Part shown: piece by piece, positions 1-6,537 of the stretch
How positions within the stretch are numbered: the first letter of the stretch is position 1
Layout: each line of letters begins with the position of its first letter
From: JBOHUX01 sp050734915
Lineage (GTDB): Bacteria; Chloroflexota; Dormibacteria; Dormibacterales; Dormibacteraceae
Direction of reading: 5' to 3'
Length of the DNA: 13,678 nt
NCBI GenBank assembly: GCA_050734915.1
Contig: JBOHUX010000052.1
Span: forward strand, 1 to 13,678
The notes under the pieces: model-generated
Database searches by the model: none
Seen by the model: only the letters and a program-made list of their open reading frames with translations
Told to the model about the DNA's origin: nothing
Made by a program: the position numbers and the translations under genes

Positions 1-16
1 AGGCTTCTGGTAGACT

Positions 17-32
17 CGCCTCCACCGAGGCG
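17..32. other. Short GC-rich hairpin upstream of the first gene
   Basis: CGCCTC and GAGGCG form a perfect 6-bp stem around a CACC loop. No T-run follows on either strand, so it is not a standard intrinsic terminator. It may mark the end of an upstream gene outside the window or be chance in GC-rich DNA. Confidence 0.25.
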
Positions 33-114
33 GCGGCCCCGGCCCAACGTACTCAGGTCCTCGCCCGAACGCAGCAGCCCGCGGCCCGCTGGCGGCCGTC
101 TCGGAGGATTCAGG

Positions 115-435
115 ATGAGCAGCGCGGTCGAAATGGTTGCCCTTTCGTCAATCGTGCCCCCTGAGAACCACGAGGTGGGCGGCGACTTCGATGCCGTCGT
201 CGACGGGCAGACCGTCCGGGTCCGGGCGGTTCTGGAGCGGACGGCCGTAATCGAGCATCTTCCCCGTGGCGAGCGGGTCCTGGTTCGGAAGGACGCCTGC
301 CTGGTCGAACCCCGGGCCGTCGCCTTCGTCGCCGGCAACCCCAGCCAGGGTGTCGGCCCCCGCCAGTGGCGCCGGCTGCCGGGCCGGCCACCCAAGCCCG
401 AGGCCCCCAAGCCCGAGCCCTCCTCCCCGACCTGA
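115..435 (+). CDS. Hypothetical protein, 106 aa, with proline-rich C-terminus
   Basis: I do not recognise this protein. The start is the ATG at 115, which has a good Shine-Dalgarno (GGAGGA at 103-108, 6 bases of spacing). Codons are strongly GC-ending across the whole frame, which supports real coding. The first ~75 residues look like a small soluble beta-rich domain (alternating V/R/E, for example DGQTVRVRAVLE and RGERVLVRKD). The last ~25 residues are a P/K/E linker (RPPKPEAPKPEPSSPT). No signal peptide is visible. The frame ends in TGA at 433-435 inside the region where the GH5 reading frame (+1 relative) is already open. Reading across that TGA in the +1 frame gives more proline-rich sequence, then a membrane segment, then the GH5 domain. 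The gene may therefore be independent, or it may be the N-terminal part of the GH5 protein separated by an indel. Confidence 0.6.
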   Translation: MSSAVEMVALSSIVPPENHEVGGDFDAVVDGQTVRVRAVLERTAVIEHLPRGERVLVRKDACLVEPRAVAFVAGNPSQGVGPRQWRRLPGRPPKPEAPKPEPSSPT

Positions 436-1957
436 GGGTCCGGCTTCGCCCCGGCGGTCCCGCGCGGGGAATGGCGAGCCTCCCTCCGCTCCGGTCGAGG
501 TCGCCCGGAGGGCGAGGATCGGGCGGCGCGGCGCGGCCGCCGCAGTCGTGGCGGCGCTGATCGCGGGGGCGGCCTGGTTCGGGATCGGATACCAGCCCAA
601 CTCGAGCCTCGCCACATCGATCTCCGCGCCCGATCGGCCGCCCCCGCCGGCGGGCGCCCTGGGCTGGCTTCACACGACCGGGAACAGGGTCGTGGACGAT
701 CGCGGGCGCACCGTCCTCCTGCGCGGGTTCAACGACGACGCGCTGCTCAGCGCGGCCTTCCAGCCGGCGCCCCTCGACGCCACGGACGCCGAGCTGATGC
801 GGCGCTCCGGCTTCAACGTCGTGCGGCTGCCGATCGCCTGGTCGCTGCTCGAGCCGAGCCGAGGGAGGATCGATCGCGCCTACCTGGACCGGATCGTCGG
901 CACCGTCCACATGCTGGGCGCGCACCATCTGCGGGTGATCCTCGACATGCACATGGGCATCGCCTGGGGGCCGGCCTCCGAGATTCCGAGCTGGGCCCGG
1001 GTGCCGCTCATCCCTGACCTCAAGTGGTTCCCGATCCAGCACTGGCAGGACACCCTCTCCCCCTCCCAGCTGGCGGGAGTGGGCTACTTCTGGATCAGCC
1101 AGGACTGGGAGCGCGACTTCGCCCTCGCCTGGCGGGCCGTCGCCGGGCGTCTGCGGAACGATCCCGGCCTTGCCGGCTACGACGTCTACAACGAGCCCCA
1201 CGTCCTCCCGCTGCCCCCGCGCATCTTCGGCGCCGAGTGGATGTGGCCCTTCTACCAGCGGATCGTGGACGCCATCGGTTCCGTGGACCCCAACCATCTC
1301 TTCATCGTCGAGAGCACGCTCTTCGGCGGCTTCCCGACCGAGATCTCCCACCTTCACGCCCCCGGCCTCGTGTACTCGCCGCACTTCTACACCGGCTCCC
1401 TGATCGCCGCCCGGGGCGACCAGGCACAGGCGATCGCGAGGGCACTCGCCGAGCGCCGGTCGGAGGCCCGCCGGCTGCCGGCGGTGCTCTGGATCGGCGA
1501 GCTGGGGATCGATCACCGGCAGCCGGGCGCCCCCGCCTGGACGAAGACGGTGCTCGACGATCTCGATCGATCCGGCACCGGCTGGGCGTGGTGGCAGTGG
1601 CGGCAGGACGGCCACTGGGGGGTCCGGACCGCCTCTGGCAGCCTGCACATGGACGTGCTGCGCCGCCTCGCGCGCCCCTATCTGGTGGCGGCGCCCGCCG
1701 GGGTGAGGACCGGGACTCCGGGCGACGGCGTTCGCGGCACCCTGACCCTCGAGGTGGCGAGCTCGCACGGCGGTCAGCCGGCCCTGGTCGCCTGGCCCGC
1801 GCTGACGCTGCCGCCGCCGGTGGTCAGCGGCGCCTGCGTTCTCTCTTCGGCGTGGGATCACGCGGCGGCGCGCATCACGCTGCGCCTGGCCCCCGGCGAC
1901 GCCTGCCAGGTGCGCATCTCGGCGTCGCCAGCCGGCCCGCCCCCATCCTCCGGTTGA
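350..1957 (+). CDS. Membrane-anchored glycoside hydrolase family 5 (cellulase/endoglycoceramidase-like)
   Basis: Retaining beta-glycosidase of GH5. From a GTG start at 350 it has 535 residues: a proline-rich cytoplasmic tail, one hydrophobic anchor at ~62-81 (AVVAALIAGAAWFGIGY), a short Pro linker, and the GH5 barrel from ~103. The barrel opens with the typical GNRVVDDRGRTVLLRGFN entry strand. Catalytic acid/base is Glu282 in DVYNEPH and nucleophile is Glu384 in LWIGELGI. The late tryptophan-rich strand GWAWWQWRQDG is also present. The last ~90 residues (after LARPYLV) look like the small C-terminal beta domain seen in endoglycoceramidase-type GH5 proteins, with two cysteines that could pair. 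The start is uncertain. GTG 266 and GTG 350 overlap the preceding gene by 170 and 86 bases, GTG 548 would cut into the anchor, and none has a clear ribosome site. Substrate (glycolipid or beta-glucan) cannot be read from sequence. It converges on the next gene with 16 bases between stops. Confidence 0.85.
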   Translation: MSAPASGAGCRAGHPSPRPPSPSPPPRPEGPASPRRSRAGNGEPPSAPVEVARRARIGRRGAAAAVVAALIAGAAWFGIGYQPNSSLATSISAPDRPPPPAGALGWLHTTGNRVVDDRGRTVLLRGFNDDALLSAAFQPAPLDATDAELMRRSGFNVVRLPIAWSLLEPSRGRIDRAYLDRIVGTVHMLGAHHLRVILDMHMGIAWGPASEIPSWARVPLIPDLKWFPIQHWQDTLSPSQLAGVGYFWISQDWERDFALAWRAVAGRLRNDPGLAGYDVYNEPHVLPLPPRIFGAEWMWPFYQRIVDAIGSVDPNHLFIVESTLFGGFPTEISHLHAPGLVYSPHFYTGSLIAARGDQAQAIARALAERRSEARRLPAVLWIGELGIDHRQPGAPAWTKTVLDDLDRSGTGWAWWQWRQDGHWGVRTASGSLHMDVLRRLARPYLVAAPAGVRTGTPGDGVRGTLTLEVASSHGGQPALVAWPALTLPPPVVSGACVLSSAWDHAAARITLRLAPGDACQVRISASPAGPPPSSG

Positions 1958-1973
1958 GCCGTCGTCGAGACAG

Positions 1974-3338
1974 TCAGAAGGCCGGCGGCGAGAAGCTGAC
2001 GAAGTCCGGGCCGGCCGGGCCGGCCGGCCATCCCAGCCGGTTCGCCGATGAGCCCAACTGTCCCGCGGCGCGGTTCAGCGCGGCCGGCTCGAGATCGCCC
2101 CAGCGTCCGGTGTCCAGCCGCCGAACGAGCGCCTGGAAGGCGGCGATCGTCTCCGCCGGGGTGAACGTGCAGTGTCCGGCCCGGGCCACGTAGAGCTGGG
2201 CCAGGGTGCCGGGAGCCGCCTCCACTCCCTCCGCGAACCGGCGCTCCGTCCCCACCTCGACCAGCCCGTCCCCGGTCGTGTGGACGGTCAAGGTCGGTAC
2301 CTCGAGCGGACCGTCCAGGCTCGCGTACCGGGCCGCGTACCGGGCCGCCGCCGGATCGGGGCTGATGCGGGCGCCCCCGTCCAGCTCCGCGAGGTCCCGC
2401 CCCAGATCGAGCCCCGCCACCTTGTACAGTCCCTCGACCTCCGTCCGGCCCGGCGACGCCGCCAGCCGCTGCCGATAGCTCACGCCCACGTTGCCGGAGG
2501 GGTTGCCTCCCGCTCGGGCCTCCATCTCCGCGCGCCTGTCGAACGCGAAGTAGAGGTAGGGGTGCTCCTCCCAGGCGACCTGGTCGGCCTCCCGGGCGAT
2601 GAGGTTGGTCGGCCTCGGCTGCGCGCTGCCGGGGAGGAACCAGCCCGGGATGCCGGCCACGTCCGCCACCAGGGCCAGGCGGGCGCGCCCCGCCGGTGAC
2701 GCCTGCGCCCGCACGATGGCGGCCTCGGCGAGCTGATAGTTGCGCGCCGGCTGCCCGACGTGGACCAGCTGAAGGCCCGCATGCGGCGCCAGCAGCAGAC
2801 GCAGGGCGTACTCGGCGTCGAGGGCGCGGTTCCAGAAGCCCGCCGTGCCGGAGAGGACCCCGCACATCGGCAGCGAGCCCGCGAAGAGCCGTGGGTGCTG
2901 CTCGGCCAGGGCCGCCGTGATAAGGCCGCCCATCGAGTCCCCCCAGGCGATCACACGACGCGGTCGGCCCACCCGCGAATCGAAGCGCTGGAGAAGGGCG
3001 AGCTGGTCGCTCACCCCCTGCTGGACGGCCCAGCCCGTCTCGCTGTAAGCGGACCCGGCCAGCGCGTATCCGTGATCCAGAAGCCAGTCGTGGGTGACCG
3101 GGTCACCGGCGTCGCGCGCGGGGTTGGCGAGCGCGGGCCCGACGTAGCCGTGGCTGTACAGCAGCAGGCTCCCGTTCCAGTCCCGCGGCACCTCGATGCG
3201 ATAGGCGGCGCCCCCGAGGAGGCCGGAATAGGTGGCCGGGCGGCCGGCGAGCACGAACCCGGTGGTCGCCAGCGCGCCCAGAAGGATGAGCGCGAGCGAG
3301 AGCGGGATGAGGGATCTCCGGCCGAGCAGACGGGGCAT
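1974..3338 (-). CDS. Secreted alpha/beta hydrolase
   Basis: Serine hydrolase of the alpha/beta fold, 454 aa, probably exported. Residues 1-32 form a signal peptide or anchor: a basic n-region (MPRLLGRRS) followed by a long hydrophobic core. The oxyanion-region motif is LLLYSHGY at ~58-65. The nucleophile elbow is GDSMGG with Ser135. The acid is probably Asp357 (VHTTGDGLV) and the base His389 (RAGHCTF). A ~200-residue insert between elbow and acid probably forms a lid. The length and lid resemble secreted esterases or peptidases of the S9-like group, but I cannot assign a substrate. The C-terminus runs through a GGCC-rich tract encoding GWPAGPAGPDF. The start is ATG 3338, with only a weak purine stretch (GAGAG) about 10 bases upstream. 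It lies tail-to-tail with the GH5 gene, and both products would act outside the cytoplasm. Confidence 0.85.
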   Translation of the reverse strand: MPRLLGRRSLIPLSLALILLGALATTGFVLAGRPATYSGLLGGAAYRIEVPRDWNGSLLLYSHGYVGPALANPARDAGDPVTHDWLLDHGYALAGSAYSETGWAVQQGVSDQLALLQRFDSRVGRPRRVIAWGDSMGGLITAALAEQHPRLFAGSLPMCGVLSGTAGFWNRALDAEYALRLLLAPHAGLQLVHVGQPARNYQLAEAAIVRAQASPAGRARLALVADVAGIPGWFLPGSAQPRPTNLIAREADQVAWEEHPYLYFAFDRRAEMEARAGGNPSGNVGVSYRQRLAASPGRTEVEGLYKVAGLDLGRDLAELDGGARISPDPAAARYAARYASLDGPLEVPTLTVHTTGDGLVEVGTERRFAEGVEAAPGTLAQLYVARAGHCTFTPAETIAAFQALVRRLDTGRWGDLEPAALNRAAGQLGSSANRLGWPAGPAGPDFVSFSPPAF

Positions 3339-3365
3339 CGCCGATCGGATACTCTCGCAGATCGC

Positions 3366-3383
3366 CCGCCCGCATTCGGGCGG
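3366..3383. other. Perfect 7-bp GC hairpin in the gap upstream of the alpha/beta hydrolase
   Basis: CCGCCCG and CGGGCGG pair perfectly around a 4-base loop (CATT on the plus strand). It sits 28 bases before the hydrolase start, in the position of a 5' leader or of a terminator for the small upstream ORF. No T-run follows it. Confidence 0.3.
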
Positions 3384-3460
3384 CCCGCCTGGGAGCGGCG
3401 GTTAGGAATCGGCCGCATTCCGGCTGCTCGACGATCGAGAACGAAGAGAGGCCGGCCCGA

Positions 3461-3628
3461 TCAGCGGATGAGAAGGAGGCGCAGCGCGGCCCGAGCCCGA
3501 TCCAGGAGGGTGGCCTTGAAGCCGCGGCGCTCGCGACCGAACTCGATCCCTGGCTCTCCCAGCATGGAGGCGGGCACCTCGAGCAGGGACCCGGCCCGGA
3601 CCACGATGACGACCGGATCCTCCCTCAT
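3461..3628 (-). CDS. Possible small protein, 55 aa, unknown function
   Basis: I do not recognise it. It reads from ATG 3628 to TGA 3461. Ribosome-binding purines (GAGGGGG) end 2 bases before the start. The product begins MREDPVVIVV and ends RARAALRLLLIR, with a central GRERRGFKATL stretch. It has a plausible amphipathic, basic C-terminus and amino-acid use unlike random GC-rich frames. Its ATG overlaps the TGA of a 32-codon frame upstream (3723-3625, starting MTGAIRRERE) by ATGA, the usual sign of translational coupling. That upstream frame is weak and may only be a leader. A TTGACA promoter-like element lies at 3740-3768. The ORF and the alpha/beta hydrolase are on the same strand, 122 bases apart. 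The remainder of the 3339-3865 gap shows no other convincing gene. Confidence 0.4.
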   Translation of the reverse strand: MREDPVVIVVRAGSLLEVPASMLGEPGIEFGRERRGFKATLLDRARAALRLLLIR

Positions 3629-3739
3629 CGCCCCCTCGCAGCGGTGCTCGCGCCGACGGCGCGTGGCGTCCCTGGGTCGCCGGACCTGGATGCCTCCCGT
3701 TCGCGGCGGATCGCCCCAGTCATCGCGTCCACACCATCA

Positions 3740-3768
3740 AGGCTATGACCTGATAGCAAGGCTGTCAA
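3740..3768 (-). promoter_or_regulatory. Sigma-70-like promoter facing the 55-aa ORF
   Basis: On the minus strand there is TTGACA (3768-3763), 17 bases of spacer, then TAGCCT (3745-3740). The -35 is a perfect consensus and the -10 keeps the three most conserved bases (T1, A2, T6). Predicted start of transcription is about 3733, next to an in-frame GTG (3732) and ATG (3723) of the 32-codon leader frame. This AT-richer patch stands out from its surroundings. Confidence 0.4.
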
Positions 3769-3849
3769 GGTTTCCACTCACAATCTGTAGGCTTGCGGCC
3801 AACCGCGCCGGCGCCGGCGCCTCGCCCGGAGGCCGCGAGGGGCTCCAAG

Positions 3850-3855
3850 TAGAAT
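3850..3855 (+). promoter_or_regulatory. Candidate -10 element of the tRNA-Phe gene
   Basis: TAGAAT lies 10 bases before the mature 5' end of tRNA-Phe, a good distance for a -10 box. No recognisable -35 hexamer is found 16-18 bases upstream. Confidence 0.35.
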
Positions 3856-3865
3856 GTGAGCCCGG

Positions 3866-3942
<77 letters not shown>

Positions 3943-4093
3943 CCATTTCTGAATTCAGATCAGGCTCGCGCCTCCCCCGGCCTGGCGCCCCTCCGGCCGA
4001 CGAGGCCCCGCGGGAGCGAATCCAGGAGACGGCCGAGCGGGCCAGGACTCTCCGCCCCCGGCGAGGCATCGAGGACGGCGGCCACGATCCCGA

Positions 4094-4124
4094 GTGACTC
4101 TCTCGCCGGCCGTCCCGGTAACGT
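4094..4124 (+). promoter_or_regulatory. Candidate promoter placing the amidase transcript start at its TTG codon
   Basis: TAACGT (4119-4124) fits TANNNT and ends 7 bases before the TTG at 4132, so transcription would begin at or next to the start codon. GTGACT (4094-4099) resembles a -35 but with a 19-base spacer. This would explain why the TTG lacks a properly spaced Shine-Dalgarno. Confidence 0.35.
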
Positions 4125-4131
4125 TGGGGGC

Positions 4132-5667
4132 TTGAGCGAGCCGGGCGGGGACGATCTGGAGCTCGACCGGGTCACGCTGGCGGAGCTCTGGCGGAGGTTC
4201 GAATCGGGCCGCCTCGAGGCCGCCGGGCTGACCGCCGCCTGCCTGGAGCGGGTCGAGGCGCTGGACCGGTCCGGTCCCACGCTGAGGGCGCTGATCGAGG
4301 TCAATCCGGACGCCGCCCGGATCGCGAAGGACCTCGACGTCGAGCGGCGTTCCCACGGTCCTCGGGGTCCCCTCCACGGCGTACCGATCCTGGTCAAGGA
4401 CAACATCGACACCGCCGATCAGATGGCTACCAGCGCGGGCTCCCTGGCCCTGGCGGAGTCGCGTCCGAGCCGCGACGCCACCGTGGTCGAGCGCCTGCGG
4501 GAGGCGGGCGCGGTCCTTCTCGGCAAGGCCAACCTCAGCGAGTGGGCCAACTTCCGGTCGACGCGTTCCTCCAGCGGCTGGAGCGGCCGGGGCGGCCAGT
4601 GCCGCAATCCGCACGTGCTCGACCGCTCGCCCGGCGGTTCCAGCTCCGGCTCCGCGGCCGCCGTCGCGGCGGGCCTGGCGCCGGCGGCGCTGGGGACGGA
4701 GACCGATGGCTCGATCATGTGCCCGTCCGCCGCCTGCGGGGTGGTCGGCATCAAGCCGACCGTGGGCCTGACCAGCCGGGCGGGGGTGATTCCGATCGCC
4801 GCCAGCCAGGACACCGTCGGCGTCCACGCGCGCACGGTGGCGGACGCCGCCGCCCTGCTGAGCGTGATCGCCGGCCCCGATCCCCGAGACCCCGCCACCG
4901 CGGCGGCGGGTGACCGCGGCCGGGCGGATTACACGCGCTTCCTGGAGCCGGGATCTCTCCGGGGCGCGCGCATCGGCGTCGCCCGCGCCACCGTCACCGG
5001 CTACAGCGAGCACGCCGACCGGGTCTTCGAGGCCGCGCTCTCCGTTCTCGCCGGCGAGGGGGTCGTGCTCATCGACCCCGCCGACATCCCCAGCTCGGAG
5101 CGGATCCGCGAGAGCGAGGCGGAGCTGGTCGTCCTCCGCCACGAGTTCCACGCCGGCATCGATGCCTACCTCGCGGAGCGAGGTGACGTGAGCGTGCGGT
5201 CGCTCGCCGAGCTGGTCGCCTTCAACGAGGCGAACGCGGATCGGGAGCTGGCCTGCTTCGGCCAGGAGCACTTCCTGGAATCGCTCGCCACCGGCTCACT
5301 CAGCGCCGACGTCTATCTGAAGGCGCGGGAGGAATGCCGGCGGCTGGGGCGCGCCGAGGGGATCGACGCCGTGCTCGCGGCCCACCGGCTGGATGCCGTC
5401 GTGGCCCCCACCGGAGGCCCCGCCTGGAGCATCGACCCGCTCAACGGGGACCGCTATCTGGGCGCCAGCTGTGAGCCGGCCGCCCTCGCCGGGTACCCTC
5501 TGGTGACGGTGCCGGCGGGCGTGGCCTGGCGCCGGCTGCCGATCGGCATCACCTTCATGGGTCCCGCCTTCAGCGAGCCCAAGCTGATCGCCCTCGCCTT
5601 CGCCTTCGAGCAGGCCACCGCGGCGCGCCCGACGCCCGGCTTCCTCCCCACCCTGCCCTTCGACTGA
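4132..5667 (+). CDS. Amidase-signature family hydrolase
   Basis: Ser-cisSer-Lys amidase, 511 aa, cytoplasmic by appearance (no signal peptide). Catalytic residues are Lys89 (VKDNID), cis-Ser170 in the PGGSSSGSA signature, and nucleophile Ser194 in GTETDGS. The Ser-Ser distance of 24 matches fatty-acid amide hydrolase. Downstream blocks GVVGIKPT, GLTSRAGVIPIA and SQDTVG are also typical. Length is normal for stand-alone amidases. No gatB or gatC gene lies nearby, so a role in Gln-tRNA amidation is not supported; the substrate amide is unknown. Start choice: no ATG or GTG exists in frame after the tRNA, and TTG 4132 is the first usable codon and sits right before the conserved N-terminal helix (LAELWRRFESG). 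It may be leaderless. It lies 189 bases after tRNA-Phe in the same direction. Confidence 0.9.
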   Translation: MSEPGGDDLELDRVTLAELWRRFESGRLEAAGLTAACLERVEALDRSGPTLRALIEVNPDAARIAKDLDVERRSHGPRGPLHGVPILVKDNIDTADQMATSAGSLALAESRPSRDATVVERLREAGAVLLGKANLSEWANFRSTRSSSGWSGRGGQCRNPHVLDRSPGGSSSGSAAAVAAGLAPAALGTETDGSIMCPSAACGVVGIKPTVGLTSRAGVIPIAASQDTVGVHARTVADAAALLSVIAGPDPRDPATAAAGDRGRADYTRFLEPGSLRGARIGVARATVTGYSEHADRVFEAALSVLAGEGVVLIDPADIPSSERIRESEAELVVLRHEFHAGIDAYLAERGDVSVRSLAELVAFNEANADRELACFGQEHFLESLATGSLSADVYLKAREECRRLGRAEGIDAVLAAHRLDAVVAPTGGPAWSIDPLNGDRYLGASCEPAALAGYPLVTVPAGVAWRRLPIGITFMGPAFSEPKLIALAFAFEQATAARPTPGFLPTLPFD

Positions 5668-5681
5668 GGCCGGTCCGGCCT

Positions 5682-5702
5682 CCGCTCCCCTCACGGGGGC
5701 GG
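5682..5702 (+). terminator. GC-rich hairpin after the amidase gene
   Basis: CCGC-T-CCCC pairs with GGGGGCGG as an 8-bp stem with one bulged T and a TCAC loop, starting 15 bases after the amidase stop. No U-tract follows, so intrinsic termination is doubtful; it could stabilise the 3' end or assist Rho-type termination. Confidence 0.3.
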
Positions 5703-5810
5703 GAGGGCGGTGGTCCGGGCGACATCGTCCTGGCCCGCCGCCCTCGAGTAGCGACTCAGGAACAGGTCGAGCTCCGCCCTGGTCTCACGCCCGACCCCTT
5801 CGACGAGCGG

Positions 5811-6332
5811 GTGGTCGCCGCCTACTGGATCGGCAACGAGCTCCTGGAGAAGGTGGCGGCATCGCCCTTCTTCGAGTCGCTGGGCGACCGCTTCCGGCCG
5901 CGGATGACCGGCGGCGACTTCGGGTGGCTTGCCACCAAGTTCGAGCAGGGGGCCCGGCCCCACCACAACTTCCACGTCTTCGAGATCCATACGCGGGCGG
6001 GATTGATGCGGAACGAGAAGGCGCACATCGCGCTGGAGACGATGGACTCCTGCCGGATCAGCTGGGGGAAGGTGGCCGCGATCGAGGGCGACGAGCTTCT
6101 GGTGGAGCGGCCGGCGCTGGTCCTGGCGGCGGGAAAGCTTGCCCTGAGCGAGCCGCGGGCGACCCGGGTCACGCGGCAGATCGGGCCTCACGGCTTCGTG
6201 GACGGCGTCCAGCCGGGCGGCCACGTCTCCATCCACTGGGACTGGGCCTGCCAGGTGCTGTCGGCTCCCGCCCTGGCTCGCGTCCAGGCCGCCACCTCCC
6301 GCTACCTGGACCTCGCCAACCAGACCATCTGA
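5811..6332 (+). CDS. DUF6390-like protein, N-terminal part apparently missing
   Basis: The readable product is 173 aa from a GTG start at 5811. Features in order are VVAAYWIGNELL (1-12), PHHNFHVFEIHTRAGL (50-65), CRISWGKV (81-88), a GD..LVERP strand, and VSIHWDWACQVL (139-150), ending in a helix. From memory this is the DUF6390 pattern; function unknown. I recall relatives near [NiFe]-hydrogenase genes in actinobacteria, but none is in this window. In such proteins the conserved text begins well before this point. Here the in-frame codons just upstream of the GTG (PDPFDER, 5790-5810) still look like family sequence. The usual first ~80 residues (the tract around a YCGP motif) cannot be found in any frame of the 143 bases after the amidase stop. 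No Shine-Dalgarno precedes the GTG. It is probably a 5'-truncated remnant or a gene whose start was lost. Confidence 0.6.
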   Translation: MVAAYWIGNELLEKVAASPFFESLGDRFRPRMTGGDFGWLATKFEQGARPHHNFHVFEIHTRAGLMRNEKAHIALETMDSCRISWGKVAAIEGDELLVERPALVLAAGKLALSEPRATRVTRQIGPHGFVDGVQPGGHVSIHWDWACQVLSAPALARVQAATSRYLDLANQTI

Positions 6333-6378
6333 CCTCCTATCCCGGGGATCGCACACCGTCGTGGCGTCTGCCGTCCCC

Positions 6379-6392
6379 AACCACGCGTGGTT
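6379..6392. repeat. Perfect 14-base palindrome downstream of tRNA-Val
   Basis: AACCACGCGTGGTT is fully self-complementary. It lies 25 bases past the 3' end of the minus-strand tRNA-Val and 47 bases past the DUF6390-like stop. With no loop it suits a dimeric protein site better than a hairpin. It may also be chance. Confidence 0.25.
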
Positions 6393-6416
6393 CGCGCTAT
6401 CTCAACCGAACTGGTG

Positions 6417-6491
6417 TGGGCGGTGCTGGACTCGAACCAGCGACCTCCTGGGTGTAAGCCAGGCGCTCTGGACCAACTGAGCTAACCGCCC
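6417..6491 (-). tRNA. tRNA-Val (anticodon UAC)
   Basis: Minus-strand cloverleaf of 75 bases. Acceptor GGGCGGT/ACCGCCC, D arm GCTC/GAGC, anticodon arm CCTGG-CTTACAC-CCAGG (anticodon TAC, valine), T arm GCTGG-TTCGAGT-CCAGC, discriminator A. CCA is not encoded: the next bases are CAC. This contrasts with tRNA-Phe in the same window. It follows the S41 peptidase gene by 46 bases on the same strand and may be cotranscribed. Confidence 0.97.
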
Positions 6492-6537
6492 CTCGACATC
6501 CTCGCGCCGGGATCGGGCAGATTTGGGAGCAACCGCC

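Noticed and set aside
110..1861. 583-aa minus-strand ORF
   Set aside because: Antisense shadow of the GH5 gene; low-complexity R/G/P-rich product with no motif, while the plus strand carries both GH5 catalytic motifs.
1958..1973. Bidirectional terminator between the convergent GH5 and alpha/beta hydrolase genes
   Set aside because: Only 16 bases with no inverted repeat or T-run.
2003..2032. GGCC-rich tandem-looking tract
   Set aside because: Lies inside the alpha/beta hydrolase frame and encodes its GWPAGPAGP tail; explained by codon bias on a Gly/Pro/Ala run.
3948..3959. 12-base palindrome TCTGAATTCAGA just after tRNA-Phe
   Set aside because: No loop, no T-run and only one copy; not enough for a terminator or operator call.
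3955..5271. 438-aa minus-strand ORF opposite the amidase
   Set aside because: Shadow ORF: the opposite strand has an intact amidase with all catalytic residues.
5924..6457. 177-aa plus-strand ORF ending GGAGLEPATSWV
   Set aside because: Its tail is translated tRNA-Val antisense and the rest is an alternate frame of the DUF6390-like gene.
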